From: Punctularia strigosozonata HHB-11173 SS5
Taxonomy: Eukaryota; Basidiomycota; Agaricomycetes; Corticiales; Punctulariaceae
Length of the DNA: 64,000 bases
Assembly (NCBI RefSeq): GCF_000264995.1
Contig: NW_006767442.1
Span: 1,066,420 to 1,130,419 of the forward strand
Direction: 5' to 3'
In this document: piece after piece, positions 45,228 to 56,328 of the stretch
Layout: each line of letters begins with the position of its first letter
Numbering within the stretch: the first letter of the stretch is position 1
Program-made: the position numbers and the translations under genes
The notes under the pieces: generated by a model
What the model saw: only the letters and a program-made list of their open reading frames with translations
The model's database searches: none
Told to the model about the DNA's origin: nothing

Positions 45228-45659
45228 ATGTCCCTCCGTTATGTTCAGCATATACTCTACTCAGTGGCGATAACGTCCATCAGTATACACCTGTTGAACA
45301 CCCGAAAGTCGGCGGAAGCGACGCGTTCTCAGCTCCGGGCCCAAATCTCCGTCCTCGAGACGATCGCGCAAAGGCTGCGCTCTGGCGAAGACGTGTCAGA
45401 CGCAGAAATCAGTCGACTGCAACGATTGCTTCGCGCGAACGAGGTCGATGCATTAGAATCTACGAGTACTTCCGATAAGGATGAGATTGGGTGGAGAGAA
45501 GTCTTGTTGGGTCGGAAACGACGTGAAGCGGAACGGCTGAAGACCGAGGAATTAGACAGACGCGACATGGAAAGAGGTCCGTTGCGGAAATATATCCTGG
45601 CTTTTGGGCTGCAGCTCAAGAGATATGCAGTGGAGGCGTCGATCCGCGCAGAAGGCTGA
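45228..45659 (+). CDS. Small membrane-anchored coiled-coil protein, unknown
   Basis: One exon of 143 codons. After MSLRYVQHILYSVAITSISI, a likely single N-terminal membrane anchor, comes a charged helical region (RSQLRAQISVLETIAQRL, DAEISRLQRLLRANEVDAL). Then IGWREVLLGRKRREAERL and an ending AVEASIRAEG. The layout recalls small mitochondrial or ER assembly factors, but no family was recognised. It is intronless and divergent from the PARG gene. Confidence 0.6.
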   Translation: MSLRYVQHILYSVAITSISIHLLNTRKSAEATRSQLRAQISVLETIAQRLRSGEDVSDAEISRLQRLLRANEVDALESTSTSDKDEIGWREVLLGRKRREAERLKTEELDRRDMERGPLRKYILAFGLQLKRYAVEASIRAEG

Positions 45660-45817
45660 CACTGCGTTTTTCTACCGTTGCCACCCTCTTGTACGCCTAG
45701 TCTCCCCAGTCAGACTCTCGATGCGCAGTGAAGACAATCGTTCACACGCATACTCGGGTCTCTACACGCTCTTCAACCAGCATAGCAGTTAAACCCAGGC
45801 TCCTATCCAATATATGA

Positions 45818-46721
45818 CTACGCTAGATTGAAGACTCGGCGGATTTCCCCTGTGAAGTCGTGATCGCTCCTTGACGTGGTCTCATGACCGGCGCACCAAT
45901 AGCAGCTACGTGCACAGCTGTTGCAGCTCTGTTGTCGGTCGACGATGGTACGGCTTCCGAACGCTCCGTATGGACCTCCGAATGCGCTACCGAATGCCGA
46001 GCTCGAGTGCTGACCGTCATCAACCGCTTTCGGCGATTCTGTGAAACTTTCCCGCACTTCCGCGAGCTTCAGGGCGTACTCAAGCCCTAGCTTCTCAATG
46101 TCCTCAACATCAATAGGCTTCGCCCTCCTCGCGATCTCGTTCAGGGCAGGAAGGAGCCACTGGTCGACGCTGAATTTTTTTGCCAGAACGACTTTTCGTA
46201 CGGCGTCGATCGCAATCGCCGATAGCTCACGGACAGCGCGCGCTCGTATTTCGGCGAATTGCCACATCGTGGACAGTTTGAGCACGGACACCCATTCGTC
46301 GCAAGACAGCTGAGGTGGTCCGGACGCGGAGGGTCTGGCAACCGATTGTGAGCGAAATGTTCAACCGTCGGATTCTGGGAATCATTACGAGTGAAACATG
46401 ATTTTAAGGAGCTGTTCAAAATCTTCAAGCTCGATGCCTTCCAGTCGGATGGGATTCTCGTCCACAGTACCTTCCGCAGCTTGTCCCGAGTCCACCGGCG
46501 GGATAGGGCACTCAAACATGTGCCGGAAGACCTCCGAATTCTGCTCGAACTGATGCCTGGGCAAGCAGAACAAAACATCCTCCACCTGTTGATGCTTTCA
46601 AAAGCGGAACTCCGATCTTGGTTCTGACATTACTGACCAAAAACACGACGCTTCGGAAATAGAAGGTGCTATGACGATGCGGCCGCCTGTCCGTGGTTCC
46701 AGAAACGCCTTCGCGATTCAT
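45818..46721 (-). CDS. BTB/POZ-domain protein (paralog 2)
   Basis: Three exons (46721-46638, 46585-46389, 46334-45818) sum to 266 codons exactly, with the intron positions of paralog 1. Landmarks: STFYFRSVVFL, VEDVLFCLPRHQFEQNSEVF, RHMFECPIPP, NPIRLEGIELEDFEQLLKIM, DEWVSVLKLSTMWQFAEIRA, and SVDQWLLPALNEIARRA. The tail adds a Gly/Ser linker and a Cys-rich CNSCARSCYWC motif before FTGEIRRVFN. The Cys group could bind a metal, and it recurs in paralog 3. No function is known. Confidence 0.85.
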
Positions 46722-46977
46722 ATCCTATGGGGATTGGGGGGACGTCGTTCTTGAGGGTCGAACCGGAGCAGGTGTACATGGATGGCAGCAGTCGTGGCTG
46801 CTTTATGTGGTGCGCGAAGGACACCTCCATGCAGTTTTCATTTACCAGCCCTTCACCCCACAGATGGCTTCTGCAGCCTTGCAATCCATGCTCGAGGCCA
46901 TACACAGAGCTGGTTCGAATATCCATTATCGTTATCGCATGATCTGAATGTACGTCATAGCGAATCGACTCAATTTG

Positions 46978-47824
46978 CTAGTAATTGTACAGACCGAACA
47001 GGAATCGTATTTGACCACTGAAGTCGTACGCTATCCTCGACTGTTCGACACAACCCGAATGTCGACCGCAAGCATAGCATCTGCCTCCATTTTGCGTGAC
47101 ATGTGTCTTGAAGCCCTCTCTTAACTGCCCAATTTTCAAGGTGTAATCCCACCCTAGCTTCATAGCCTCTCCAAGAACAAGTGGATCTGTCCGGCGAGTA
47201 AGCTCGTTGATGGCTGGCACGAGCCACTGGTCGACGTGGTACTCTCTTGCGAGGACGATCTTCTCGACCGGATCTTGGGTCAACAACGCAACGCGGTCAA
47301 TTGCCTCGTTGCGAATGGCCTCGAAGTCCCACATGGTTGCGAGCCTCAATACAGATACCCACTGGTCTTGCTCCAGGACGTCGCAGCTAGCAGGTTGTCT
47401 GAAGTGTACACGCTTGGTGAGCCAAGGACTCATAAGCTCGCAAGAAACGGGCTAACCTCGGAAACATCACTCGAAGCAGTTGCCTGAAATCATGTTTCGA
47501 GACGCCTGGCAAGGGTAGTGGTCGATCATCGCTCTCTCCGTCGATACTTGAGGGGCCTACGACAGGCAGAGCGAACATTCCTTCAAAAACGGAGGATCCC
47601 TTGGCGAAGTGTTCTCGGGGTACTTTGAACAGGCAGCCCTCTACCTGGCCTCCCCACTCCGTATGAGCGCCCCCACTATCATCGATGGAACTCGCGCTCA
47701 CCAGGAAAGTTATGGTTTCGAAGTAGAAGGTATCATCCCTTTCGTATGCTATCGAGAGCGAAGGGGGCGCCAGACTGGTTATTTGGGTGTCGCGCACAGG
47801 GCTTTGTTCCGTGGGGCTGGTCAT
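46978..47824 (-). CDS. BTB/POZ-domain protein (paralog 3)
   Basis: Three exons on the minus strand: 47824 to about 47692, then about 47637-47460, and about 47400-46978. Landmarks match the neighbours: DTFYFETITFL, VEGCLFKVPREHFAKGSSVF, EGMFALPV, KHDFRQLLRVMFPR, DQWVSVLRLATMWDFEAIRN, and HVDQWLVPAINELTRRTDPL. The tail has CYACGRHSGC followed by YDFSGQIRFLFGLYNY, a shortened version of the paralog 2 Cys motif. Paralogs 2 and 3 are adjacent and co-oriented, so they most likely arose by tandem duplication. Confidence 0.85.
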
Positions 47825-48290
47825 GACGATGGGCGGGGCTCACCTGCAGGCGCAGGGACCAGGTACTTATAAGTAACTCCGTCCCGGCTTCCGCATGGCT
47901 TCTCCATCCCAGAATATTGTGTTCACAGTGTTCGGCGGGGCGTTCTCCCAAGAATACAAATCCGTCTGTTTCTACTCCCATGAGGTCTCACATTGATGTG
48001 GCCCGCGAATACGCTATTATCGAAGCCTATCGCCGCGAGGCTCAAGCGTCGAAATCGGGCACAGCCACTGTGCTCGGTGGTACCCGACACCAGTTCCTTG
48101 CTCACCAAGTTCAGTGGGGACGGCGTTCCGTGACCGGGAGTCGCAAACTGATTGGAGTCAATATCAGTGGCATCGGGATTGGTTCGGCTTCATGCATATT
48201 GAACATAATCTTTTCATTGACGAGCGCAATTGATCACAGGTCTATATTGGATTGATCCATGCCTGAACCATACAAGATCCGGGGGCGCGG
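47825..48290. other. Intergenic upstream of BTB paralog 3
   Basis: No supported gene. Confidence 0.4.
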
Positions 48291-49134
48291 ATGCATGGCG
48301 TCGGCCCTCATTTGTACCAGCAAATGGACGCGTATGACCTAGTTCAGCTTACACTCCCTCGGTCCGCAGTGACACCTCCGGTTGCCGTCGTCGTGATTGA
48401 CCGCTTTAAGCAGACACAGTACTATGAGGAGTGCGGCCACCGATGGAAACAAAGTTCTGTAGCTTCATAGACCTCATTGTTCTCACATGACCCGGTTTGA
48501 GCAGTGGCTCCAAAGCAGTCTTCATAAGCATGGTTCTCTGCAACATCAACCTTAGCCCTCGGGAACCTTGTCAACGTCTATACTTACACAACCAAGCGGT
48601 ACCGAAGGAACCCCATCACGAGATACACAACATGCTCATGCTTCACAAGACCGTAAGTCAGACATCTGTCGCGCCATCGCTTCGTAGCTCATAGCTGTCT
48701 CCACAGTTACAACGTGAACGGTCCAAAGCGGAAGAAGAGGAGCATACCCTCTCGGCTTACGGCGAACTAGACGAACAGCCCTTTTTGTTTGCTCGGTTAT
48801 CATTCACGCGAACGCGTCACCGGCGGCGGACCGCCACCTTGATGGCAGCTACGACCACGGTGCGTTCGGTTTACATACAGATCAAATTTAGATGATAATA
48901 AACTACATCTTATTCTTCGTCCAGGGCGCAGGCACGGTTGGGCCTGCTGGCGAACCCTGTGTTCCTGAATCACCAGACGTCGAGGCCTTTTCATGCTCTG
49001 CTACTCCTGTGACGTCAAGCCTGTCCGACGTACCGGGGAGCAATTTGGCGCCGGAAAGTGCGCGCCCGACGGAATTGGATTTGTATTGGCGATCGTTCAT
49101 AGTCCAGCGCCCAACCTCGAGCTCGCCGTCATGA
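48291..49134 (+). CDS. Uncertain multi-exon gene of unknown function
   Basis: A first block from ATG 48291 reads MHGVGPHLYQQMDAYD and then FKQTQYYEECGHRWKQ, whose YY-x-x-CGH pattern resembles short fungal Cys/His start motifs. Two later blocks join well: PKEPHHEIHNMLMLHKT to LQRERSKAEEEEHTLSAYGE (donor GTAAGT at about 48651, acceptor CCACAG about 48708), and TLMAATTT to GAGTVGPAGEPCVPESPD (donor GTGCGT about 48861, acceptor GTCCAG about 48925), ending at the TGA at 49134. The connection between the first block and the rest is not resolved. It may be a working gene, or partly decayed. Not recognised. Confidence 0.4.
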
Positions 49135-49695
49135 GGACACCTCGGAACCGCAACGTTTGGCCTCTAAGATACTGGGATCGTATCATCGCATATGCCCTTC
49201 CACTCGGTCGAAAATCGTCTCCAATGGCCATCATTATGAACCTGCATGCACTACGATATGCCACCGCTCTTGCTATATAGCCGCGATACTTCTCCAAATA
49301 GATTCTCCATTCCCGCTTTCCATCCATGTCACCTGTCTTGTGCGTGCTAAGTCTTGTGGTCTGTGTATCCGAGTTGTCATACTTGATAGCGCATAGGAAT
49401 GTACCGCGACTTCGTAAATATCGCACAGAATGGTGCTACGTAATTATAATATGACTGTTCGGAGTAATGCCAGGGCAAGCACAAGAAGGTCATAGAACGC
49501 ATAACGACACCCTTGCATGTGGATTCGGACCGGTAGTTGCTCACGCGCACGCGTCCGGGGATCGTGTATTGCAAACCCTCCATCGCTGCTGTACACTGCT
49601 TCATTATTCATTGTTCAAAAAACTATAGAGTAAATGACGCTGGCGGTATTATTCGAGGAGCTCGGCAATGCCTATAGAGTAGATGGCGCTGGTGA
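49135..49695. other. Convergent intergenic region
   Basis: Nothing recognisable apart from short frames. Confidence 0.4.
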
Positions 49696-50505
49696 TCATG
49701 CACTGATGTAAGGCATCTCCCGAATCCAAGCGCCCTTCTCGAGCGCCTCCACCGCCCTCCACGCGAGCTGCTCGCGCCTGATCCACATACGGGTGGTGCC
49801 GTCGCCCGGAAATCCGGCGTTTCCCTTCTTCGGCTTGTCGCTCATGGTCGAGCCCACCAAGGCGCCGACACGAAGCAACGTCCACTCCAGATGCGGTTGC
49901 GCGAAGACGAGATGGCCCATGGCGACGAACTCGGCCCATGCTTCGCGGTCGACTATCCGGATTGCGATGTTGCTGGCCAGCAGTGTCACAGCATTCAGAT
50001 GGTCTGAAGGATGCGGCAGGGCACAGGTGGAGAGCGCCACGTATCTTGTAGCGGGAGGATGAGCGTGCTGAGCATCGATATCGATTGACGTGAATCTCTC
50101 ACCGTTTGATGCTTAACTCGTCCATGAGTCTCACCACTGTCTCCATCCCTTTGGTGATCGGTAGACCCGCAGGGTGTTTACCCGCGTAGGCTGCATGAAT
50201 CGTACATCAGACTGAAAAGCTGGTTCTTTGAGATATCAGGGTGACTTACGTCCAAGCATGTTGACTACAGCATTGGAGCCGAGCAACGTTTCCCGCAGCT
50301 TCTCCACATCCGTCAGCTCGCCAACGATGATCGTTAAGAGGTCGGATTCCGAAAGGTCTGCGGGGATTTTGCTGGGCGACCGAGTAAAGGCGCGTACGCG
50401 GTATCCGCGCGACAAGAGGGCGCGAAGTGTCAATAAGCCGGTGACACCTGTCGCACCGAACAGGGCAACGGTCGTAGCGTTGGTGGATTCGTTGGCTGAG
50501 GACAT
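49696..50505 (-). CDS. NmrA-like/NAD(P)H-binding atypical short-chain dehydrogenase
   Basis: Three exons on the minus strand, from ATG 50505 to TGA at 49696. The N-terminal motif VALFGATGVTGLLTLRALLS is the Rossmann G-x-x-G-x-x-G of the extended/atypical SDR group. It is followed by RGYRVRAFTRSPSKIP and NAVVNMLGPYAGKHPAG. The last exon contains YVALSTCALPHPSDH, EWTLLRVGALVGS and TRMWIRREQLAWRAVEAL. These proteins bind NADP(H) and often act as redox sensors or reductases; the catalytic Tyr-x-x-x-Lys is not obvious. It is divergent from the aldo-keto reductase 421 bases away, so the two may be co-expressed. Confidence 0.8.
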
Positions 50506-50925
50506 GTTTAAGCTTGGGGTTTGGCTTCTGTATATTGAGGTGGGCATCCAGAACACTCGATTCTTTATAGCTGCCATCCTCCGCCTACGCGTTCTCCTGG
50601 GCCTGCGTCCTCTCGCTGAGACATTCGTATCTTGCGTTTGTCAGCGCATCTTTGAAACGAGAAAGATTGCAAAGAACGAGCGTCCGAGTCGGGTGGTAGC
50701 ACAAGGGAGCTTATGCATGCATATGTCGTTGAGAGTCAGTCCGACCCACAGCTCGCCGACGGTGACCATCGAGTTCTGTTGACTCAGGGGACGCGCGTTT
50801 GCGGCGAGCAGCCTTTCGATCCTGCATTACGTACTCGCATCCTGAACACAGTCATCCTGAGCACGATTGAGCCCGCACGAACAACATCCGTACTGCTGAA
50901 AACGGTCTTGGCATTGAGAATCGCG
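50506..50925. promoter_or_regulatory. Divergent intergenic region between NmrA-like and AKR genes
   Basis: 420 bases between two outward-facing oxidoreductase genes. No specific site is claimed; the shared location suggests joint control. Confidence 0.4.
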
Positions 50926-52061
50926 ATGACATCTCGTGGCGTGAACTTGATCTTTGGCGGCGCCAACATCGGAGAGCGATTCACAACGGTCGAAGAAGTG
51001 TCTTCGGTCCTGTCCAAGCTCAAGGAGAAGGGAATCATCCGAATCGACACCGCTGCTAGATATCCCCCTACGAATCCGGGGGCTTCCGAAAAGTTGATTG
51101 GAGAGGCGCATGCTGCTCAACTTGGCTTCGTCATCGACACCAAGGTCAACGTGGCCGGAGATGGTAGGGGGTCATTGAGCGCCGAAGCTATTGCGAAGTC
51201 TATCGAGGAGAGCCTTGGACGACTCGGGGTGGACAAGGTGTTAATCATGGTTTCCGGATACATACTCCGTGTTTCTCATACGCTGTGATTGTCATCAGGT
51301 CAACGTTCTGTACTGTCATCGTCCGGACGATGCTACGCCTCTGAGTGAAACGGCTGCTGCTTTTGACGCGCACTTCCGGAAGGGCAAGTTCAGCGCAGTC
51401 AGTATCTACGTCTCCTGGGATCAACGACCCAAGCATTAACATGAGCACCATTGCAGTGGGGAATCTCGAACTTCACTCCGGAATCGGTGAACGAACTCTG
51501 CCGAATCTGCGTGGAGAACAAGTTCGTTAAGCCCGCTGTCTACCAAGGGCAATACAACGCGCTCTGTCGAGGCGCGGAGGATAAGCTGTTCGCCGTGCTT
51601 AATGAGCACGGTATACAATTCAACGCTTTCAGGTTCTTGTCTTATCCCCCCCAAACCTACAACGACTGCGCTGACATTGTATACTCTCCTGCAGTCCACT
51701 TGCTGGAGGCATCTTGACCGGGAAGCTCACGACCGGCGGAGATCTTTCAGACTCACGCCTACAAAGCGGCAATGCTTTGGGAGCATTCTTTAGGAGCCTG
51801 TACGACAAGCCTGTGATCCACGCAGCGATTGCTGAGCTTCAAGAGGTGCTTGATTCCCAAGCCTTGTCGCTGCCTGAGTCATCCATACGATGGCTCGCCC
51901 ACCACTCGGATTTACGCCCTGACGACGGGATACTTCTCGGCGCTAGCCGGGAGTCGCAGATCGAGACCAGTATCAACGATATCGAGAAGGGGGCCTTGCC
52001 CGACACGGTGGTGGCGGCATTCGGAGAAATGTGGAGGAAAGTCCAAGCGGCCTCTTCTTGA
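50926..52061 (+). CDS. Aldo-keto reductase (AKR7-like aldehyde reductase)
   Basis: Four exons starting at ATG 50926 (TSRGVNLIFGGANIGERF). Catalytic tetrad positions: Asp in RIDTAARYP, Tyr in the same block, Lys in DTKVNV, and His in VLYCHRPDD. Other family motifs are SLGRLGVDKV, VGISNFTPESV, QGQYNALCRGAE, FNAFSPLAGGILTGK, and the NADPH-binding end PDDGILLGASRESQ. The AKR7 group reduces toxic aldehydes and dicarbonyls with NADPH. The third intron (about 51632-51695) was placed to join FNAFS with PLAGGILTGK. The frame stays open far upstream, but the ATG before the conserved start was preferred. Confidence 0.9.
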
Positions 52062-52246
52062 TCGTGTTACGATTTAGGAAGTCAACACAAGCGACCCGGA
52101 TACATTGTATGCAAACATTATCGGATACATGTACATTATACAATTGAAAATATGATATAAGTATTGCTTTGCAGGACCTAGCCTACAAAGCGAGTCGCCC
52201 AACCACGACAAAGTTGTGATATGAATGGTGGCGAGCGAGATTCGCG

Positions 52247-53025
52247 CTACGTCCTCTCCATTGTCTTGTTGGAGGAGAGGGCCCTCTGAACGAGCCTCGC
52301 AGGCTTTTCCAGCCTGAGTGACAGCAGCGGTGGTTTGTCCTGGGGTCGTTGCGGGCTGGACTGCGCGCCATCTGCCCCCGATGCGTTGGTCTCGAACGCA
52401 GGGTCAAAGAAGATGTATTGACCATCGGACTGGCGTACGCAGGTCATCTGAGGTCGACCGGCGTGTTTTTCGCCCATTCCCGTGGGCGGTTCATACGGCG
52501 GCTATACGTTATCCAATCATTAGGTATATTATCGCGCAAAGAACTATGTTGAACTCACGAATTCGTCTTGCAAATCCACTCGCTCGTCCGCAGGGTACAC
52601 TTCGTGGAGCGTTGCATAGGCGGGAGGCGCTTCGTCGAGATCGACGTCCAGCGACGCCCTCCAATTCTCGATGAAGTGCAAGACGGACGGACGGCGCGGC
52701 ATGCGCTTCCGCGCGACGCAGCCAAGGCGGCGGCGCTGCTTCCAGTCGTCGCCGCGTACGGCCTCTTCCCAGCAGAGCGCCGCAAAGGATTCGAGGGGTG
52801 CGGAGAGCAGCTCATCGTCGAGGTCAAGCGTCTCAAGGTCGAATTTGTGCTCGAGAAGGGTGCGGTCAATGGAGCTGTACACCGTTGAGCTGCTCGATTG
52901 ATTGCTGCTGGACGTGGTCGGGCTGGGCGGGACGGAGGTCGCGTCCGAGTAGCTATCGCTGTACGACTGTACACGCAGAAGTCAGAATACAGGTTGAGCA
53001 CGATTATAAGTTCGGCACTCACCAT
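52247..53025 (-). CDS. Unknown acidic/Ser-rich protein
   Basis: Exons 53025-53023, 52966-52559 and 52501-52247 sum to 222 codons exactly. The first coding exon is only the ATG, followed directly by a GTGAGT intron. The protein then reads SYSDSYSDATSVPPSPTTSS, a Ser-rich start. It is followed by a helical, acidic centre (LETLDLDDELLSAPLES, VLHFIENWRASLDVDLDEAP), PPYEPPTGMGEKHAGRPQM, and a Pro/Gln end. No family was recognised; its conserved look suggests a basidiomycete-specific regulator or adaptor, but that is a guess. Confidence 0.6.
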
Positions 53026-54344
53026 CGTTACAACGGTGAATAGGTTCGGATTTGAGAGAGGTAAGGGGAAAACGAAACGAAAAGGACGACAACCGGGAGG
53101 ACGAGGCCCTGTTGTGTCGAGGCACAAATGAGCGGAAGACTGTTGAGGGGCTCGAAGCGCCACTCCTCGTTGCTTTATGCACATCGCAGATGGAGGCCTT
53201 TTTGTCTTCAGTCTTTTTGTGAACACCGTGACTGCGCGACAGGGATGCTTCGCGGTGCGCGAAAATGTAACAGTCACGCTATTACGTGATGAGCACCGTT
53301 GTTCGTATCGTCGGACGCGGTGGATCCTGGTCGTTGATACCGCGAGTCAGGACGAGAATTGTGCCACAGGATATATTTCCGATGCATAAACACCTACGTA
53401 CAGATTGCGCGATGAAGAGAGGGGATAGGATGCGTGACTCCACTCACGGTGACCATCGCCGTGACGCGGATTCCCAGACGTGCGGAAGACAATTGAATGA
53501 GAATAAGATGCCGCGCTCTGTACGTGTCTGTAGCATCTCAGGCATCATTGCTACCGCAGACAAGCCTTGAAACAATAGCGACAGTACTTCGGAGCCGTCG
53601 AATCTCGTCAGGTCGGGCGTTCGTCGAGGAGATCGCCGACGAAGCCGTAGGACATCACGTGGACATCAAGGACCAAGATTCTTTCCCAGTTCCTTCCCTT
53701 TCTCGCAGATATTCCCGCACACCACCGCCCGCCAAATACTTTGATACCTTTGCTCGCCAGAAGCCCAAGCGGATCGTGTAGACGACAGTTTCCCCCAAAG
53801 CCCGTTGTACATGTCATCCACCCAGCCACATGCACATCAAGTCATGCTGTCGACGACTTGGCACGTACCACAGCCACACCTGGCTTAAGTGGATGCCCGG
53901 ACCGTCTCTGCCTACTCTTGGTACCAACCAGTCGCTGGATGGGTATATGCACAGGTTCTGTCCTAACTCCGCTCCCCTCGGGCGGCATAAACTTCCAAAG
54001 ATAAGCAAGGCTCGCTTCTATCAGACGGTGATATCCGTGCGGATAGTCACACACAAACCTAGTCCGCAACCCTCGGAGGGCCTCAAAAGCCGGGCTATGG
54101 AACGGTTCGTGCGGGAGAGCGAAGGTTGGCACGAGACCTGACGTTCCATTGGGCCAAAGCTATCTGTAGCCCCGACAAGCTAGCACCTTAACTAACAGCC
54201 TCCCCGACTGCGAGAGGCCGTCCTTCGTCCGGCGTCTCACAGCTCTGGTTATCTATGACATCCCGAGTGGTATAAAGCCGGGGGGATGCGGGGTGTCAGA
54301 ACCTTCCCCGACGATCGCTTCCCACTTGCGCACATCGGTTCAAC
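53026..54344. other. Intergenic upstream of the 7-TM receptor gene
   Basis: Minus-strand frames at 53608-53835 (contains SKGIKVFGGRWCAGISARKG) and 53842-54132 (FHSPAFEALRGLRTRFVCDY) look partly protein-like, but they do not join with good splice sites. Left unassigned. Confidence 0.35.
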
Positions 54345-55947
54345 ATGGTCAAGCGGGACTTCACTTGGACGTCGGAACGGCAAGCGGTGACGGTATGGAC
54401 AGCTGTGGCGCCTGCGATTGCGGCGATCGTTGCTGCTCTACTCGTGTTGGGATTGAGCGTCAAAGTATATCGCAACCCCCACACGCGCGGATCCTTGAAG
54501 AGGCAGAGCCTGCAAGTCCTCATGTCGGTCCAGGCTGCCAGCATCATCTACAGCGCGACATACATGTGAGGATCCAGTCACAGTTGTTCCTCGCGCGACG
54601 CTCACGTCGGACAAAGCGGCGAGATGTTGATCACGGGCCCTACGCACTGGTGCAACGCCTGCATCGTCCTTACGCTATGGGCGAGCAACTATATTGACTT
54701 CTGTGTGATGTTGATCCCGGTCAACCTTCAACTTGCGCTAGTCCACGGCGTTCGTACCGAAGGCTGGGCGCAATGGTATATGGGTGGCTCCTTCCTCGCG
54801 GCAACCATCATATCTATTCCCGGAGGTATGTCCCCCGCGCACCTTCGCCACGATCTTGAGTTGATCCCATGATCTCACTAGCCGTCAAGGATGTTTGGGG
54901 CTGGGATCCTGAGTCCCTCATCTGCTGGACAAAAATCACCGATGCAAGTCAGCGCAACGCGTGGCAGATCGGCGCGTTTTACGCCTGGCAGCTGTTCACG
55001 ATGGCCGTTGCTTCGATCTCGACGCTCGTCGTCATCGCGCATCTCTTTCGCTACGCGCGCACTATGGAACACCGGATCGTCGCCGCGCACTCCACATCGA
55101 CGGGCGGGCAGCATATTGTCCGCGCCGTCGCATGGCGCGTGATCGTGTACCCGCTCATCCTCATTTTCACAAATTGTGTCTCGGCCGCTGGCAACTTCAC
55201 GATCACGTCAGCGGGGGGAATTCTGTCTGGTAAGCGCTCACAGCTGCCGAGGCCGCGCTTGGTGCCTAAAGGGTATCAGCAGATACAACATATAACCTCT
55301 GGATCGTATCCGGCATTCTATATGGATTAATGCCTCTTAGCTTCGCTCTCGTCACCCTTTTCGTTGAGTGAGTCACTCCATATCAGCTTACGCACACGTT
55401 CCGCTGACAATGATTCAGCCCATCCTTCAATCACGCGATCCGCGGCCTAGCATTCAGCTGGTCGCCAAGCTCCTCCACTCGCACTTCTCGCAGCGTCCAC
55501 ACGCACCCCAAGCCTCCTACTACTATCGAGATTGAGCTCTCGCGAGTCGTTACCGTGCATGATGACAGTAAACAGCCCATGTCTGCCTCTCCGACAGGCG
55601 CCTTACGCCCCGATGCGGAAACACAGCCGCGCAAGACGTCGGACTCGGCGCCATCCACTCGCTCTTCTGACGACCTCCCACACAAGATGCCTTATCCGGA
55701 TCCCGAGCTTGGCATCCCGAATTGCGAAATATCCACGCACGATGGACAAGCCGACCTTTCGATGGATGTGCTGCGCGCTATCTACTCGCCGCCGCCGACT
55801 CCGACCCCGCCGGACGTTCCGCTGTCCGACACATCCCACCCTCGGACACGTCGGCATTCTTTGTTCCCGCATTCCGTCGTGAGCGCTGCTATGCAACGCG
55901 GCCGCGAAGCACGGACACGACTCCGCAGCCACCTAAACCAATTGTAA
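54345..55947 (+). CDS. Seven-transmembrane receptor-like protein (fungal GPCR type)
   Basis: Five exons (54345-54565, 54617-54825, 54882-55229, 55283-55367, 55419-55947) sum to 464 codons exactly. Hydrophobic spans include TVWTAVAPAIAAIVAALLVL, SLQVLMSVQAASIIYSATYI, the NACIVLTLWASNYIDFCVML block, MGGSFLAATIISIPG, WQLFTMAVASISTLVVIAHL, RVIVYPLILIFTNCVSAAG and NLWIVSGILYGLMPLSFALV, seven in total. A ~150-residue Ser/Pro/Thr-rich tail on the presumed cytosolic side ends RTRLRSHLNQL. This resembles fungal class receptors of the Git3/STM1-like or cAMP-receptor-like groups, which sense nutrients or other signals. The ligand is unknown. Confidence 0.8.
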
Positions 55948-56328
55948 CCTTAGTATACGCCCCTGGTTGGCTGACATTGACCTTAGCTCAATGAGTATAT
56001 ACATTTCTTCTAGAAGATAAGAAAGGTATGAACTTCTGTGGTATCGTACTATATGTAGCTCGCGATGCCCAAATGCACGTATAATAAATGGGAGTGAACT
56101 CGCATATATAATAATACAGCGACCGTACCCATTCGAGTACGGCGAGAAACCATGAAGCACCACGTACTAATGATATCGCATACCTGCAGCCTCCGAGGCC
56201 CACAGCACATACAAGCTGGATAGTCGTGATGCCGTCGCATTTGCCAGATCATAATAGCGACGACACAATACAGGCCTGCTACGAAACGGCGAGTCATGCA
56301 GGTCATTTGCATATGTGATATGTTTTCA
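55948..56328. other. Convergent intergenic region
   Basis: AT-rich, with TATATA and AATAATAC runs; no gene. Confidence 0.4.

Noticed and set aside
53608-54132. Two minus-strand frames as one gene of unknown function
   Set aside because: Their composition is suggestive but no donor/acceptor pair joins them in frame.
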